Positions 1 to 10,762 of a DNA stretch of 64,000 nucleotides are shown here, piece by piece. The notes under the pieces are model-generated. The model made no database searches and was not told the DNA's origin. It saw only the letters and a list, made by a program, of their open reading frames with translations. The position numbers and the translations under genes were made by a program. How positions within the stretch are numbered: position 1 is the first letter of the stretch; every line of letters begins with the position of its first letter. Origin of the DNA: Tulasnella sp. 424 (Eukaryota; Basidiomycota; Agaricomycetes; Cantharellales; Tulasnellaceae); assembly GCA_019633425.1 (NCBI GenBank), contig WSUB01000129.1:58148-122147 (forward strand), in the 5' to 3' direction.

Positions 1-1847
1 GCCTAGTCCGATCAGCGCCAGACGGCAGAAGTGCGAGTTCTTCACAACGTCAATCCCCGTTCTGCATGCAAATGGCTAGTTATGAAAGCCTCCTTCCTTC
101 CTCTTCCCGCTCACCATCTCGTTCATACTATCCTACGACATCTCTTATACGTACACTGCTCGCCTCAGGCCCCAGTTGGTAGAACTCACAGTGCGTGGTT
201 CGCAGCACTTGCTAGTTATCGACATCTTCCGACAACCGCCCTTCTGAGGCCCAGAGCTCCTACATCCCAACGACTTCGACAATGTCTGTACGAACGACCG
301 AAATTGGCATGTTTCTGTGGCCACGGTACGATCTCTCCACATAGGTATGCCACTTAGGGAACTTGCGAGCCCTCCGTTACTGCGAAAGCCTTCATAGCCT
401 AGTAACGACCTCATTCACAACAGGTTCTACCTCGACGCCATTGAACAACCTCAGATCGGCGTTAGCTCAATCTCTCCTCCAGTTGACTTCCTTCTGTTCG
501 GCCATCCAGACGCTGTGCGCCAACTGTAACCCAGGTCGCCTTCATCAGGGTCCACTGACCGACCAACCTGTTGTACGAGCAGAAAAATATGCTCTGGTGG
601 GATGTAACCAACGCCCAACGAACCTCAACTCGCTACGACTGAGATTACTAACCTCGCACCCAACACTCCAGCCACTACCACGCGCTTCCACTTGGGTATC
701 CGCTCAACGTTCTCGGAACTCTCCTACTCGGTCTCGGCATGTTCTGCGCTCCCACTACACGACAGCCACCGAACAATCTCATATCGGCATTGGTTCTTCG
801 TCCTCTTTCTGTTCGACCATCCAGCACCAACCATAACCCAGGAAGTGCCAAAGCAACCAACCGGTGGCACGAGTAGACAAAATACGCTCTGGCGGGGCGG
901 ACCCAACGCTCAACGAACCTCGACTCCCCACGACGGAGGTTACTGACCCTCACACCCAACGCGCCAACCAGTAACGCACGCTTCAACTTGGACACCCACC
1001 CCATTCAAAGTCCTCGGAACTCCCCTGCTCGGTCTCGGCCTGTTTCTGTTTCCCCGATATACGACGAACAAGCATTCCCGAGGCCCCAAGTTACCTCTCT
1101 GAGGCGATCGCAGCTGCTATGTACGCCCCTCTCAAAACTGCGGAACCGCTATCCAACTGCAAATAAGGCCAACCCATTCCATCCGCATTTCGGAATTTCC
1201 TTGGTCGTGACTCGTGACTATGGTTCCGTCTTTGGGCCTTCGTACACCTCCCCCCCTCAAGTCGCAAGACCGGAATGGTACCAGGGAAAATGCAAAGTTG
1301 CGCCTTGAGACCGTTCCAATATTGGGTTTTGAGCAAGTATTCACGGCTCCTTAGGCTTTCGTAAACAGTCGGCACAAGCAATCTCGAAAAGTTCCATTTG
1401 CGGATTCGCAATTTTCACCTGTAAGACGTCTGGGATTTTACTCGAGCCATGTCTGTAGTCTTCCAAATGATAATAAATTAACCGTGATTCGTTCTACTGT
1501 GGCAGAGTGGACCTTTCAGATGAGTGTCGACGACTGGTGTTGCCCCAACAATGCGCTCGTTTTGCTCCTTGCAGAACCCGGGCAGAGTTACCAGGCACGT
1601 TGATTATCATACCACAAGGCAAGAGCCTTCACTCTAGGCTCGGGTAAGCCCTTCACGCGTCAAATTCCGAGGCAAGACACTTTCGATTTCGGTCAGTTGA
1701 ATGACAATTACAAGCTACGTATCCGAGAGAAAAAGAGTTCGCGCCAGTTGAAGAGCACGTCATTCGGGAAAGAAGAAGGAAAACCGAGACCACAGACACA
1801 ACGAGAACTATTTCGATTCATCCGCCACCTGGACACAACACGTCCGT
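1..1847. other. Left flank with no supported gene
   Basis: No reading frame here shows a recognisable domain, and the open frames are short, overlap on both strands and have low-complexity Ser/Thr/Arg/Pro composition expected of noncoding DNA. It contains a degenerate tandem repeat (separate entry) and lies downstream of the INO1 stop codon, so its right end probably includes the INO1 3' UTR and terminator. I see no RNA gene. Confidence 0.5.
415..1050. repeat. Degenerate two-copy tandem repeat, unit about 0.31 kb
   Basis: Two stretches align in direct orientation. The pairs gaacaacctcagatcgg / gaacaatctcatatcgg, taacccagg / taacccagg and ctcggaactc..ctcggtctcgg recur roughly 305-325 bp apart. 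The copies have drifted by many substitutions and small indels. No coding or transposon signal explains them. Confidence 0.5.
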
Positions 1848-3707
1848 TCACCAAATACGGCTCTCCAAAAGGACGTCACCCAAATTCTCCAATCCAAGAC
1901 AAGCCTTGAAGAAGCCTTCGATGGCGTTCCTCTGCCTTCCCAGCGAGTTGACGACGTCGTGGCCGGGCTTGACGAGGGGCGCCTTGAGCATGTAGGACAA
2001 GAGCGAGAGGATGGGGTAGAGAGGCTTGTACTCGGCTTCCTTGTCAGCAGGGCGGTATTGAACGCGAGTGAATAGCTCGGCGAGGATAGTCAAGTCGAGG
2101 ATGAGTGGAGAGGCGAGGAGCGAGTCTTCGCATTCGTTGAAGATGTTGAGAGTGTTCTAATGAAAAGAAAATATGAAGTTAGGGGAAAGACATCTCGTGG
2201 ATTCGAGTCGTTTGGCACTCACCCTTCCTCCCATCATCAACTCGGAATGGTACTCATCGATAGCCCTCTTGGAATCACCAACAGCGGGAACGTACTTGAT
2301 GACGACAATATGGTCGGGATGCTCGCCTTCCTCGACGACCTTCTTTCCCTCAGCCGTGACCTCCTTGACAGCGGGCTTGAACAACAACGGGTTGCTCTCA
2401 ACCATATCGTCCACAACGCTCCTCTTGCTGATCTCCTTGCTCTTGAACTGCCTCTCAGCGCTCAAGTTCCGTCCGTCGTTGTTGCCCAAGTGGTTGTACG
2501 ACGCGATGGAGAGCATCTTGATACCGGCGTTGGTCAAGAACTCGGCGAGGACGGACTTGACCTTGGTTTGGCCGGTCTTCAAGTCGTCTCCGGCGATGAA
2601 GGACTTGTGCTCCTCGGCGAGCTGGATGCAGCCGGGCACGAAGGTGTTCTGAGGCGCGCCGTTGATGAAGGGGCATCCTTCGAGGATGGCCGCAACCGCG
2701 AACACGGTCGAGGGGCTCACTTCGGGGTGGGACGCAGCGATCGCCTTGAGGAGGTTCGCGGACGTGTCGTTGACGCCTTCGATGATGTCGGCGTAACGCT
2801 CGGTATTGGCGGTCCAGAACACGACGACGCGATCAAGACCGTGCTGGGCCTTGAACTCCCTGATGTCCTTGCGCAATTGCTCGAGGTGGGCCTGCTTGTC
2901 CTCGCCGGGGATGAGGTTATCAGCGCGCTCCTCCTGGTTGGCAGCGATGAAATCGGGGTAGTAGATCGAGCGGAGGGGTTTCATGTGGGCCATCAAGGGA
3001 GCGACTTGACGCTGGAGGTCGTAGTCGAGCACCTCGCCGCGACGCATGGCGTGGTCCAGGGGGGCACCGGAGATGTCCCAGCCACCCAAGACGAGGTCGT
3101 TGGGGTGCACCATGGGCAAGATGTCGGAGACGGGAACGTTGAAGTCTTTGCCGGTGGTAGGGTCGGTGCCGATGCGCATGGTGCTAGCTCGGACGAGCGA
3201 GCCCATGTAGTTGGGGACTTGGACGCCGCGCTTGGTGGACCAGTGGATTTGGTGACGGTTGGCGAGGATGGTAGCGGTGAGAGTGGTACCGTTGTTGCCG
3301 CCCCAGCCGACCATCATCAGTCTGTGTCATTGCGGAATGGAGGGAGATGAGGGAACGGGGGGAGAGAGAAAAAGAGGGGGGAGAAAATGCGGTTAGTCCA
3401 AGTTGCAACGCGCGCCAGAAAAGTCAACAACGCACCCAGTCTTGGGAACCTTGCGCTCAGTGCGAATCTCGTACGCGGTGGACGTAGGCGTAACGTGCAA
3501 AGCGCCTTGAGCATCCTTGACGACATCGGCACCGCGGTTCTCGAACTTGGCGGTGATGTGCTCGGGGGTGTAAACGGTGTTGGTGGAGTGGACGACGATG
3601 GGAGCGCCGCGGTTGACTGCGGTAGGATGAACCTCGAGTTCAGGCTGAGGAGAGGTGTAGCCTGAACCGTTGGGGTCGGGGTTGACGATGAGTTGAGAAG
3701 GAGACAT
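1848..3707 (-). CDS. INO1: Myo-inositol-1-phosphate (inositol-3-phosphate) synthase
   Basis: Cytosolic NAD-dependent enzyme that isomerises glucose 6-phosphate to 1D-myo-inositol 3-phosphate, the first committed step of inositol and phosphatidylinositol synthesis. Three exons read on the minus strand: 3707-3436, 3321-2223 and 2156-1848, separated by introns of 114 and 66 nt with GT-AG ends. The frame stays open across both junctions, giving 559 aa, a normal length for fungal INO1. Visible family motifs are the glycine-rich NAD-binding segment [12 protein letters not shown] at the start of exon 2, [35 protein letters not shown] and the C-terminal [14 protein letters not shown] block. The start at 3707 (MSPSQL) is chosen because all five duplicated 5' fragments align there and upstream sequence is not conserved as protein. 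This is the only complete copy in the window; five truncated copies of its 5' end lie in the array to the right. Confidence 0.96.
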
Positions 3708-4656
3708 GATATGGAATACGACGATTGGGTGTGGATTCGACGATTTAGAGAGCTCTGACTGCGTCAGCCGTGGTGTGCTTAGTTCCTCTGTGTGAGTTGT
3801 GGGAGCTGCAGAGCGAGTTCGAGAACATGCACTGCCTGACAAAGGACGATTGGGGGGGAGTTGGTGAGGCAAGAGGTTGTAGCGATGGATGGTGGTGGAG
3901 GGGGAAGAGGGAGGGAGATGGCACCAGTTTTTATATCTTTTCCAGGCACACCCCCTCGGACGCCGAAAACGGAAACCCGCATTCACCGGTCCGTTCATCA
4001 ACCAACAACGACAACAAATTAACGACAATTGCCTGATTTTTAACCGCTAGTACGTACTGAAAACACAAACACGTACTTCACTTCAACCCCCCAACTTTAC
4101 CCCGCGATACCAGACTTCCGTTTCAAGACATCTCGGTCGCTCCCTCCGGTTTGGGGTGGCTTCTCCCACCATGCAATTGCTCGAACACGCTCACTTTTAA
4201 CGTCAAATATCCAAACCGTCCTTCGATCTGGCCAGCACCAGGCGACTCCGGCAGCATCGGACGTTTTCTCACTTGCGGGTCGCAACAGTCCGAGACGTAA
4301 AACTGCGAGTCGCAGCCCACGATAAGACGTGATAGGCCCACTCGCAAAAATCGAATATTTCAGCGGGCCCCTACATGGCCTCGGATGTCGATGGAAGTCA
4401 AAAAGCCACAGGACGTTGTCTTGGCCACTAGCCGTCCCATGCCGGATGATTCAACACTGTCCGGGAGTTATTATGCCTAATGGGGAAATAAGGCCGATGT
4501 GATCAGAAGAAGGTCACCGAGCACGTCCAGGGATCCCTTTGTCCCTCGTCCCTCGCTGACTTGGATATTCTACTGAGGACTCCTCACTGCATACCACTAA
4601 GCTGAATCTCGAAGTGACCAATACCGCCACGAACCTTGGCAAGTGCTCGCATAACG
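3708..4656. promoter_or_regulatory. Divergent intergenic region between INO1 and copy 1
   Basis: A 949-bp head-to-head interval that must hold the INO1 promoter and 5' UTR (minus) and the promoter of array copy 1 (plus). Long parts of it (about 4080-4560) are repeated with moderate divergence in front of copies 5, 6, 9, 11 and 12, next to the truncated INO1 fragments. I saw no sequence that convincingly matches the yeast inositol-responsive element. No transcription start can be fixed from sequence alone. Confidence 0.6.
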
Positions 4657-5819
4657 ATGTCCTCTCCACCGACTAGTACGTAGTCTTCGGAAATGAAGAG
4701 TCGAGATTGGGTATCTTCAACAGGTTTCTGTTCACAGTCGAAACGTTTAAGGGTACCGACTGGGAAGAGTGCGACGATTTCATTCGTGCTATCCGTGCGG
4801 CGGCATGGAAGGAAGGCAAAATTCAAGACCCACGCTGGATTGCAGACTTTGCGTCCCTCCACTTCTCGCGGAAAGCTCGAACATGGTATTGCCGGCTTCC
4901 GCAGGATGTTCGTCAAGATTGGGAAAAGTTAGAAGTTGCGCTTTCGGATCGTTGGACACCTCCCGAAGACGAAGACGAGTGAGAACGCGGATCGGTCTCG
5001 TAAGCGATTTCTGGGAGGTTGACGTCGACCCTTGTATCAGGCCCCGGATCGAGCCAACACCAGCAGCTGCGCCTTCACTGATTCGCAGTGATAAGGCTAA
5101 CATTCCACCACAAGGAGTTCTGAAATTAGTTATAGATGGACTCGATAAAGATTGTTACCTCAAACTCGATAGCGCGTATGGCAGCGTGACAGAAGACGCG
5201 AATCAGGCACTCCGCGTACGTTGCAATTCTTTGTCCAACACCACTCTTCTAGAGCGGATTGTAAGTTTCAACCAGTCCCTTGGTTTCTATGTCAATCACG
5301 GGATGCGCTTACAAATGCAACATAGGATGGATCATGTCATTCTTGGCTAGCAATTGAGTGGATAAGCTCGAATCCCATCCTGAAACGTGGATCCACAAAG
5401 TGCGCATGGCCTTCGACTACTCGTCTCCCCCTTCTCAAATCTCTTTTTCCAGTTGTGGTCACCTGGTGCTCTTGGACTCACTTACTCTAAAGACTTCTTC
5501 GGGTCAGAATACCCCGTATCAGCTTGCATCATGGACGCTTTCGACAAACGACGAAGTAATTCCTCTCTGGAGGAACAACGATACCAGTAGTATGTATACC
5601 CTATTCCCTATTTTTTTTGTCCACCGATCCGTCTTGCTAGAAATCACGATCGGTATCTTCCGCGACGGCGGGGGAACGCTCTGTACTGCCGCGGATCCGG
5701 ACGCCTACTCGAAGAACTATCCGGGCGAAAAGAAAGTGGTAGGGGACCTAGTTTTCACAATGGGGTATCGAATCTGATTTCTTGGGTTCCAGAAAATTTT
5801 TATCAAGCCGATTGACTGA
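4657..5819 (+). CDS. Array copy 1 (clade A): Gag-like plus beta-rich protein, intact
   Basis: Function unknown. Exons inferred at 4657-4675, 4738-4978, 5041-5260, 5326-5399, 5453-5589, 5641-5738 and 5793-5819; the frame is open through all six GT-AG introns and gives 271 aa. Residues about 7-87 form a helical domain with the Retrotrans_gag-like pattern FKGTDWEEC..FIRAIR..AWKEGK..D..WIADFAS.HF..KA..W...LPQDVR.DW.KLE.AL..RW, followed by an acidic EDEDE linker. Residues about 90-271 are beta-rich, with conserved PTPAAAP, ALRVRC, HSWLAIEW, LVLLDSLTLKTS, AADPDAYSK and a final KIFIKPID. There is no signal peptide, membrane segment, zinc knuckle or enzyme motif. It is the first of 13 clade A copies and sits head-to-head with the real INO1, which makes this pair the likely ancestral arrangement of the INO1-bearing duplications. 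Confidence 0.75.
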
Positions 5820-6739
5820 TGCGGATCCGGCCACTTCATCGAACGATTGAAGCTCGATTCTTTCGGTCGGTTTCATTCCTAATCTGTTGTGACGGTGTAT
5901 GCTAACACAGGAAGCTCCTCCTAGGAGCGTGCTTTGACCATGGGGCCTGCTGGATCCAACCTTCCGTTCTCGGGGAACCTGTTGACCAGCCACCCGAAAT
6001 CAGCGAAGTGGAGAGTTTCACCTATTTCCTTGGTTGCAATTGGAAATATATCCGCGTAAAAAAAATTGATCAGCCTACTATATGATAGTAACGAATGGCT
6101 GGTTGAGTCCAGGTCGATCCACCCCGTTGCGCTTGCATTTGCAGCAACCACGTTCCGTTTCGGACGTTGGGTCAATCCCATGAGATGGATTCGCCTCGCG
6201 CCGTCGCCATATCTCCTAACTGCTGCTAGCCTGCAGTCGTTCGCGTANNNNNNNNNNNNNNNNNNNNNNNNNNNNNNNNNNNNNNNNNNNNNNNNNNNNN
6301 NNNNNNNNNNNNNNNNNNNNNNNNNNNNNNNNNNNNNNNNNNNNNNNGTCAATCCCATGAGATGGATTCGCCTCGCGCCGTCGCCATATCTCCTAACTGC
6401 TGCTAGCCTGCAGTCGTTCGCGTACAAATGTATTCTTTTCAGAACTTGGGGCGGAGCGCATGAGGAACACCGCCAACCAAAGGCTCCGGAGTGAGCTTGA
6501 GCCTTCTCTGAACCCGCTCCTGCCATCATACTTGGCGGACGTGAGTGGGTGTTATAATGTCTGCTGGGGAAATACGCCAAATGTGATGAGAACAAAGGTC
6601 CCCGGCCACATGTACGCCTCGCGGTCGGTATCCCCTTGTCCCTCGTCGACCTCGATATCCTGCTTCGCACTGCATACCACCGGGCTAGATCTCGAAGTTA
6701 TCAATACCACCACAAACCTTGGAAAGCGCTCGCACAGCG
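5820..6739 (+). repeat. Short-type spacer between copies 1 and 2
   Basis: Intergenic unit of the type also found between copies 2/3, 3/4, 6/7, 7/8, 9/10 and 12/13. Shared blocks include ccagccacccgaactcagcgaagtgg-like sequence, a conserved tract around the atttgcagcaacc segment, and the upstream region just before the micro-exon start. It should contain the 3' end of copy 1 and the promoter of copy 2. An assembly gap lies inside it. No gene seen. Confidence 0.6.
6171..6424. other. Assembly gap (100 N) flanked by identical 77-bp sequences
   Basis: Positions 6248-6347 are N. The 77 bases before the gap (6171-6247) are identical to the 77 bases after it (6348-6424). Copies of the same region elsewhere in the array (for example 10371-10447) have this segment only once. 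The gap is therefore probably two overlapping contig ends that were scaffolded but not merged. Alternatively, a real tandem copy could have collapsed here. Confidence 0.9.
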
Positions 6740-7922
6740 ATGTCGTCTCCACCGACCAGTACGTAGTCCTCGAAATCAAGAGTCAAGTTTAGGTGTCTTT
6801 AACAAGTTTCGGTTCACAGTCAATACGTTTAAGGGTATAAACTGCGAAGAGTGCGACGATTTCATTCGTGCTATCCGTGCGGCAGCATGGAAGGAAGGGA
6901 AATTTCGAGATCCCGGCTGGATCGCAGACTTTGCGGCACTTCACTTCTCGCGTAAAGCACTATCATGGCACTCCCGGCTTCCGCAAGATGTTCGTCGGGA
7001 TTGGGAGAAATTAGAAGTTGCGCTTTTGGATAGGTGGACCCCTCCAGAAGATGACGACGAGTGAGAATGCGGTTCAGCCTCGTCACCTACCTGCATTGGC
7101 ATGCTAAACAATGACTCTTCGATCAGGCCTCGTATCGAGCCGACACCAGCAGCTGCGCCTTCGCTAAGTCGTAGTGGTAGAGCTGACCGCCCACTACAGG
7201 GAGCTATGAAGCTAGTTCTCGATGGATCCAATTCAAATTACTATTTGACACTGGGTAGGAACGGTTACGGTGTGGTGGCAAACAATGCGAATGAGGCACT
7301 CCGCATCCGCTGCAACTCCTTGTCCAACACCACTCTTCTAGAACGGACTGTAAGTTCCAAACAGATCTTTATTTCCTACGTCCGTTACATGATGCGCTTA
7401 CAAAGGCAATGTAGGATGGATCGCGACATTCTTGGCTAGCGGTTCAGTGGAGGGACACGGATCCTCCCCTGAAAAATGGATCCACTGAGTGCGCATGGCA
7501 TTCGACCGCTTATCTCCCACTTCTCAAATATCACTTTCCAGCCATGGTCTACTGGTGTTCGTGGACTCACTTACTCTGAAAACCTCTTGGGGAGAGGATC
7601 ACCCGTATCAGCTTGCATCATGCACACGTTCAGCAGACGGCGAACTAATTCCTGTCTGGGAGAACAGGAACGCAAGTAGTATGTTTGCTCTATTCGCCGT
7701 GGTGGGTTTGGTCTTTGACGGGGGACCGATCTGTCCTCCTAGAAATCACAATTGGTATCTTCCGCTACGCTGATGGAACTCTATGCGTTGCCTCGGATCC
7801 GGACGCTTACTCGAAGTGTTATCCTGAGGAGAACAAAGTGGTAGGGGGACTTGCTCTTCACAATGGAGTATCGAACCTGATCCTTTGGTTTCCAGAAAAT
7901 TTTCATCGAGCCGATTGACTGA
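6740..7922 (+). CDS. Array copy 2 (clade A), intact
   Basis: Uncharacterised Gag-like plus beta-rich protein, 272 aa. Exons 6740-6758, 6820-7060, 7127-7349, 7415-7488, 7542-7678, 7743-7840 and 7896-7922; all junctions are GT-AG and in frame. The Gag-like exon differs from copy 1 mainly at its start (FKGINCEEC rather than FKGTDWEEC) and carries HSRLPQDVRRDW. The third exon is one codon longer than in copy 1. The C-terminal part keeps the SWLAVQW, LVFVDSLTLKTSW and ASDPDAYSK motifs and ends KIFIEPID. The spacing of about 1.9 kb from copy 1 (after removing the gap artefact) matches the other short-type intervals. Confidence 0.72.
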
Positions 7923-8637
7923 TGCGGATCCGACCATTTCATTGAACGATTCCAAGCTAGATTCTGTTGGTCAGTTTCATTGAATACTAATTCGTTGTGA
8001 CCGTGAATGCTAATACAAGAAACTATGCATAGGAGTATGCCTTGACCATGGGGTCTGCTGGGTCCAACCTTCCGTTCTTTGGGAACCTCTTGACCAGACA
8101 CCGGAATTCAGCGAAGGGGAGGGTTTCACCCATTTCCTTAGTTCCAATTGGAAATGTATTCGCGCGAAAAGTTCGATCAGCCTGCAATATGATCATAACG
8201 AATAGCTCACTGACTCCAGTTCGATCCACCCCGTTGTGCCTGCATTTGCGGCAACCGCGTTCCGTTTCGGACGTTGGGTCGATCCCATGAGATGGACTCA
8301 CCTCGCGTCGTCGCCATATCTCCTCACTACTGCTAACCTTCAGTCGTTCACGTACAACTGTATTCTTTTCAGAACTGTCCGCGTGATGAACGCCGCTAAC
8401 GAATGGCCCCAGCTCCCGCCACCGTGGGCGGGCGCGGCTGGGGTTCCACCACCGTTGGGGGAAACGGTCCGGATGTGATGAGAAGAAAAGTCACCGAACA
8501 CATGTTCACCTTACGGTCAAACCCCCCTCTTCCTCGTTCTTCCCCCACCTCGATCTCCAGCACCGCACTGTATACCGCCGGGCTAAATCCCGAAGTAATA
8601 AATACCACCACAGACCTTGACAAGCGCTCGCCCAGTG
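7923..8637 (+). repeat. Short-type spacer between copies 2 and 3
   Basis: Intergenic repeat unit homologous to the other short spacers, containing the same cagccacc/agcgaag tract, the gcagcaaccgcgttccgtttcgg segment and a GC-rich stretch with the motif gcgggcgcggc near 8430. It presumably holds the 3' UTR of copy 2 and the promoter of copy 3. No gene seen. Confidence 0.55.
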
Positions 8638-10014
8638 ATGTCCTCTCCACCGACTGGTACGTATTCCTCGGTAACAAAGAGTCAAGTTCAGGTGTCCTCA
8701 AACAGGTTTCGGTTCACAGTCAAACCGTTTAAGGGCACCGACTGGGAAGAATGCAACAATTTCATTCGCGCTATTCGTGAGACGGCATGGAAGGAAGGCA
8801 AATTCTGCGATTCCGGTTGGATCGCAGGCTTTGCGTCATTCCACTTCTCACATCGAGCTCTATCCTGGCTTCCGCAAGATGTGCGTCGAGATTGGGAGAA
8901 ATTAGAAGTTGCGCTTCTGGATCGGTGGGCTCTTCCAGAAGAGGACGATGAGTGAGCACGCGGTCCTGTCTCGTAACCTATTCGGGAATGCTAGACGATA
9001 ATTATAACCCGGTTATCAGGCCTCGGATCGAGCCAACACCAGCAGCTGCGCCTTCATTAAATCGAAGTGTTGGAGCCGACCGCCCATTGCAGGGAGCTCT
9101 TAAGATAGTTATCGATGGATCCAATGAAAATTCTTATTTCAAGTTCGATGTCGGTTGGAGCAGGAGAACGTCCAACGCAAATGAGGCATTTCGCTTTCGC
9201 TGCAGTTCCCTGCCTAACACTACTATTCTAGAACGGATTGCAAGTTTCAATTAGATCTTCGTTTCTCACTTAAGTCATAGGACGCGTTTACAATTACGGT
9301 GTAGGATGAATCGCGTCATTCTTGGCTAGCGATTCAGTGGTCAGACTAGCCTCCCAGTCTCAGGCGTATCGTGGGGGTCACGTGTGCTCAATTTGCACCC
9401 GTGAGAACCAAACGAGTTGGTGGGTGCAGAGCAAACCCGTTCTTGGGGGATACTCTGCACCCACCAACTTGTTTGGTTCACACGGGTGCAAATTGAGTAC
9501 ACGTGACCCCCAACGACACGCCTGAGACTGGGAGGCTATGGTCAGACTTGAATCCCGACCTGAAAAAGGGATCCACGGCGTGCGTATGGTTTGCCGCCAC
9601 TCGTCTCCCGCTTCTTAAGCCTCATTTTTAGCTATGGCCTCCTGGTGCTCGTGGACTCACTTACTCTAAAGACTTCTTCGAGTGGGAACAACCCGTATCA
9701 GCTTGCATCATGCACACTTTCGACAGAGGGCGAAGTAATTCCTGTCTGGGAGAACAAAGATACCAGTAGTACGTTTTCATTCTATTTTCTTTGCTTTCTT
9801 TGACCTTTGGACGGAGGAATGATCTGTGCTCTTAGAAGTCGCAATTGGTATCTTCCTCAACAGCGGTGGAAGCCTCTACGTTGCAGCGGATCCGGACGCC
9901 TTCTCGAAGACGTATCCCGCCGATAAAAGAGTGGTAGGGAATCGACCATCCACAATGGAATATCGAATCTGATCCCTTGGTTTCCAGAAAATTTTCATCG
10001 AGCCGATTGAGTGA
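8638..10014 (+). pseudogene. Array copy 3 (clade A), disrupted by a MITE
   Basis: Exons 8638-8656, 8720-8951, 9020-9239, 9305-9579 (with insertion), 9632-9768, 9836-9933 and 9988-10014. The Gag-like exon has an in-frame loss of three codons (His-Ser-Arg before LPQDV). Exon 3 ends at a GC donor (GCAAGT) instead of GT. Exon 4 is interrupted at 9347-9538 by a palindromic element whose first three bases, TAG, are an in-frame stop, so translation would end after the first third of the beta-rich domain. All exons downstream remain open, which implies that the insertion is recent. The last residues read IEPIE. Copy 9 preserves the uninterrupted target site. Confidence 0.75.
9347..9538. mobile_element. 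192-bp foldback MITE, probably Mutator-type
   Basis: Near-perfect inverted repeat. The left end TAGCCTCCCAGTCTCAGG is mirrored exactly at the right end, and the arms pair for about 88 bp with a few mismatches around a short loop near 9440. It is flanked by a 9-bp direct duplication TGGTCAGAC (9338-9346 and 9539-9547). The homologous site in copy 9 (near 26642) has a single TGGTCAGAC, which shows the empty site. A 9-bp duplication with long inverted arms fits Mutator-like elements. It has no coding capacity. Confidence 0.9.
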
Positions 10015-10762
10015 TCCGGATCCGGTCATGTCATCGAACGATCTGAAGGTAGGTTCTTTCGGTCAGTCTCACAAATTTCTAATCTGCTGTGACGGTGTAT
10101 GATAACAAAGGATCTTCCTCACAGGAGCGTTCTTTGACCATGGGGGCCTGCTGGATCCATCTTCCATTCTCCGAGAACCTCTTGACCAGCCACCCGAACT
10201 CAGCGAAGTGGAGGATTTCACCCTTTTCCCTTAGTTCCAATTGGAAGTGTATCCGCGCGGAAAATTCGATCAGCCTGCGATATGATGAGAACGAATGGCT
10301 CGTTGACTCCAGGTCGATCCACCCAGTTTCGCCTGCATTTGCAGCAACCACGTTCCATTTCGGACGTTTTGTCAATCCCATGAGATGGATTCGCCTCGCG
10401 CCGTCGCCATATCTCCTAACTGCTGCTAGCCTGCAGTCGTTCGCGTACAAATGTATTCTTTTCAGAACTTGGGGCGGAGCGCATGAGGAACACCGCCAAC
10501 CAAAGGCTCCGGAGTGAGCTTGAGCCTTCTCTGAGCCCGCTCCTGCCATCATACTTGGCGGACGTGAGTGGGTGTTATAATGTCTGCTGGGGAAATACGC
10601 CAAATGTGATGAGAACAAAGGTCCCCGGCCACATGTACGCCTCGCGGTCGGTATCCCCTTATCGCTCGTCAACCTCGATATCCTGCTCCGCACTGCATAC
10701 TACCGGGTTAGATATCAAAGTGATCAATACCACCACACACCTTGGCAAGGGCTCGTACATCG
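10015..10762 (+). repeat. Short-type spacer between copies 3 and 4
   Basis: Homologous to the spacer between copies 1 and 2. From about 10380 to 10660 it is almost identical to 6357-6637, the sequence just after the assembly gap, which suggests recent gene conversion or duplication between these two positions. No gene seen. Confidence 0.55.

Noticed and set aside
2160..3350. 396-codon open frame on the plus strand
   Set aside because: It is the exact antisense of INO1 exon 2 and has the Val/Gly/Asp-rich composition typical of shadows of GC-rich coding sequence. INO1 motifs on the minus strand are unambiguous.
3708..4028. In-frame extension of INO1 upstream of 3707
   Set aside because: The upstream peptide is Cys/Ser/Thr-rich, is not conserved in the duplicated fragments, and would make an unusually long N-terminus. 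It is 5' UTR or promoter.
5358..5777. Unspliced frame of about 140 codons over exons 4-6 in copy 1 (and similar ones in other copies)
   Set aside because: Intron sequence happens to be open in the frame of the flanking exons. Other copies have stops in the same introns, and the conserved phases show that they are spliced.
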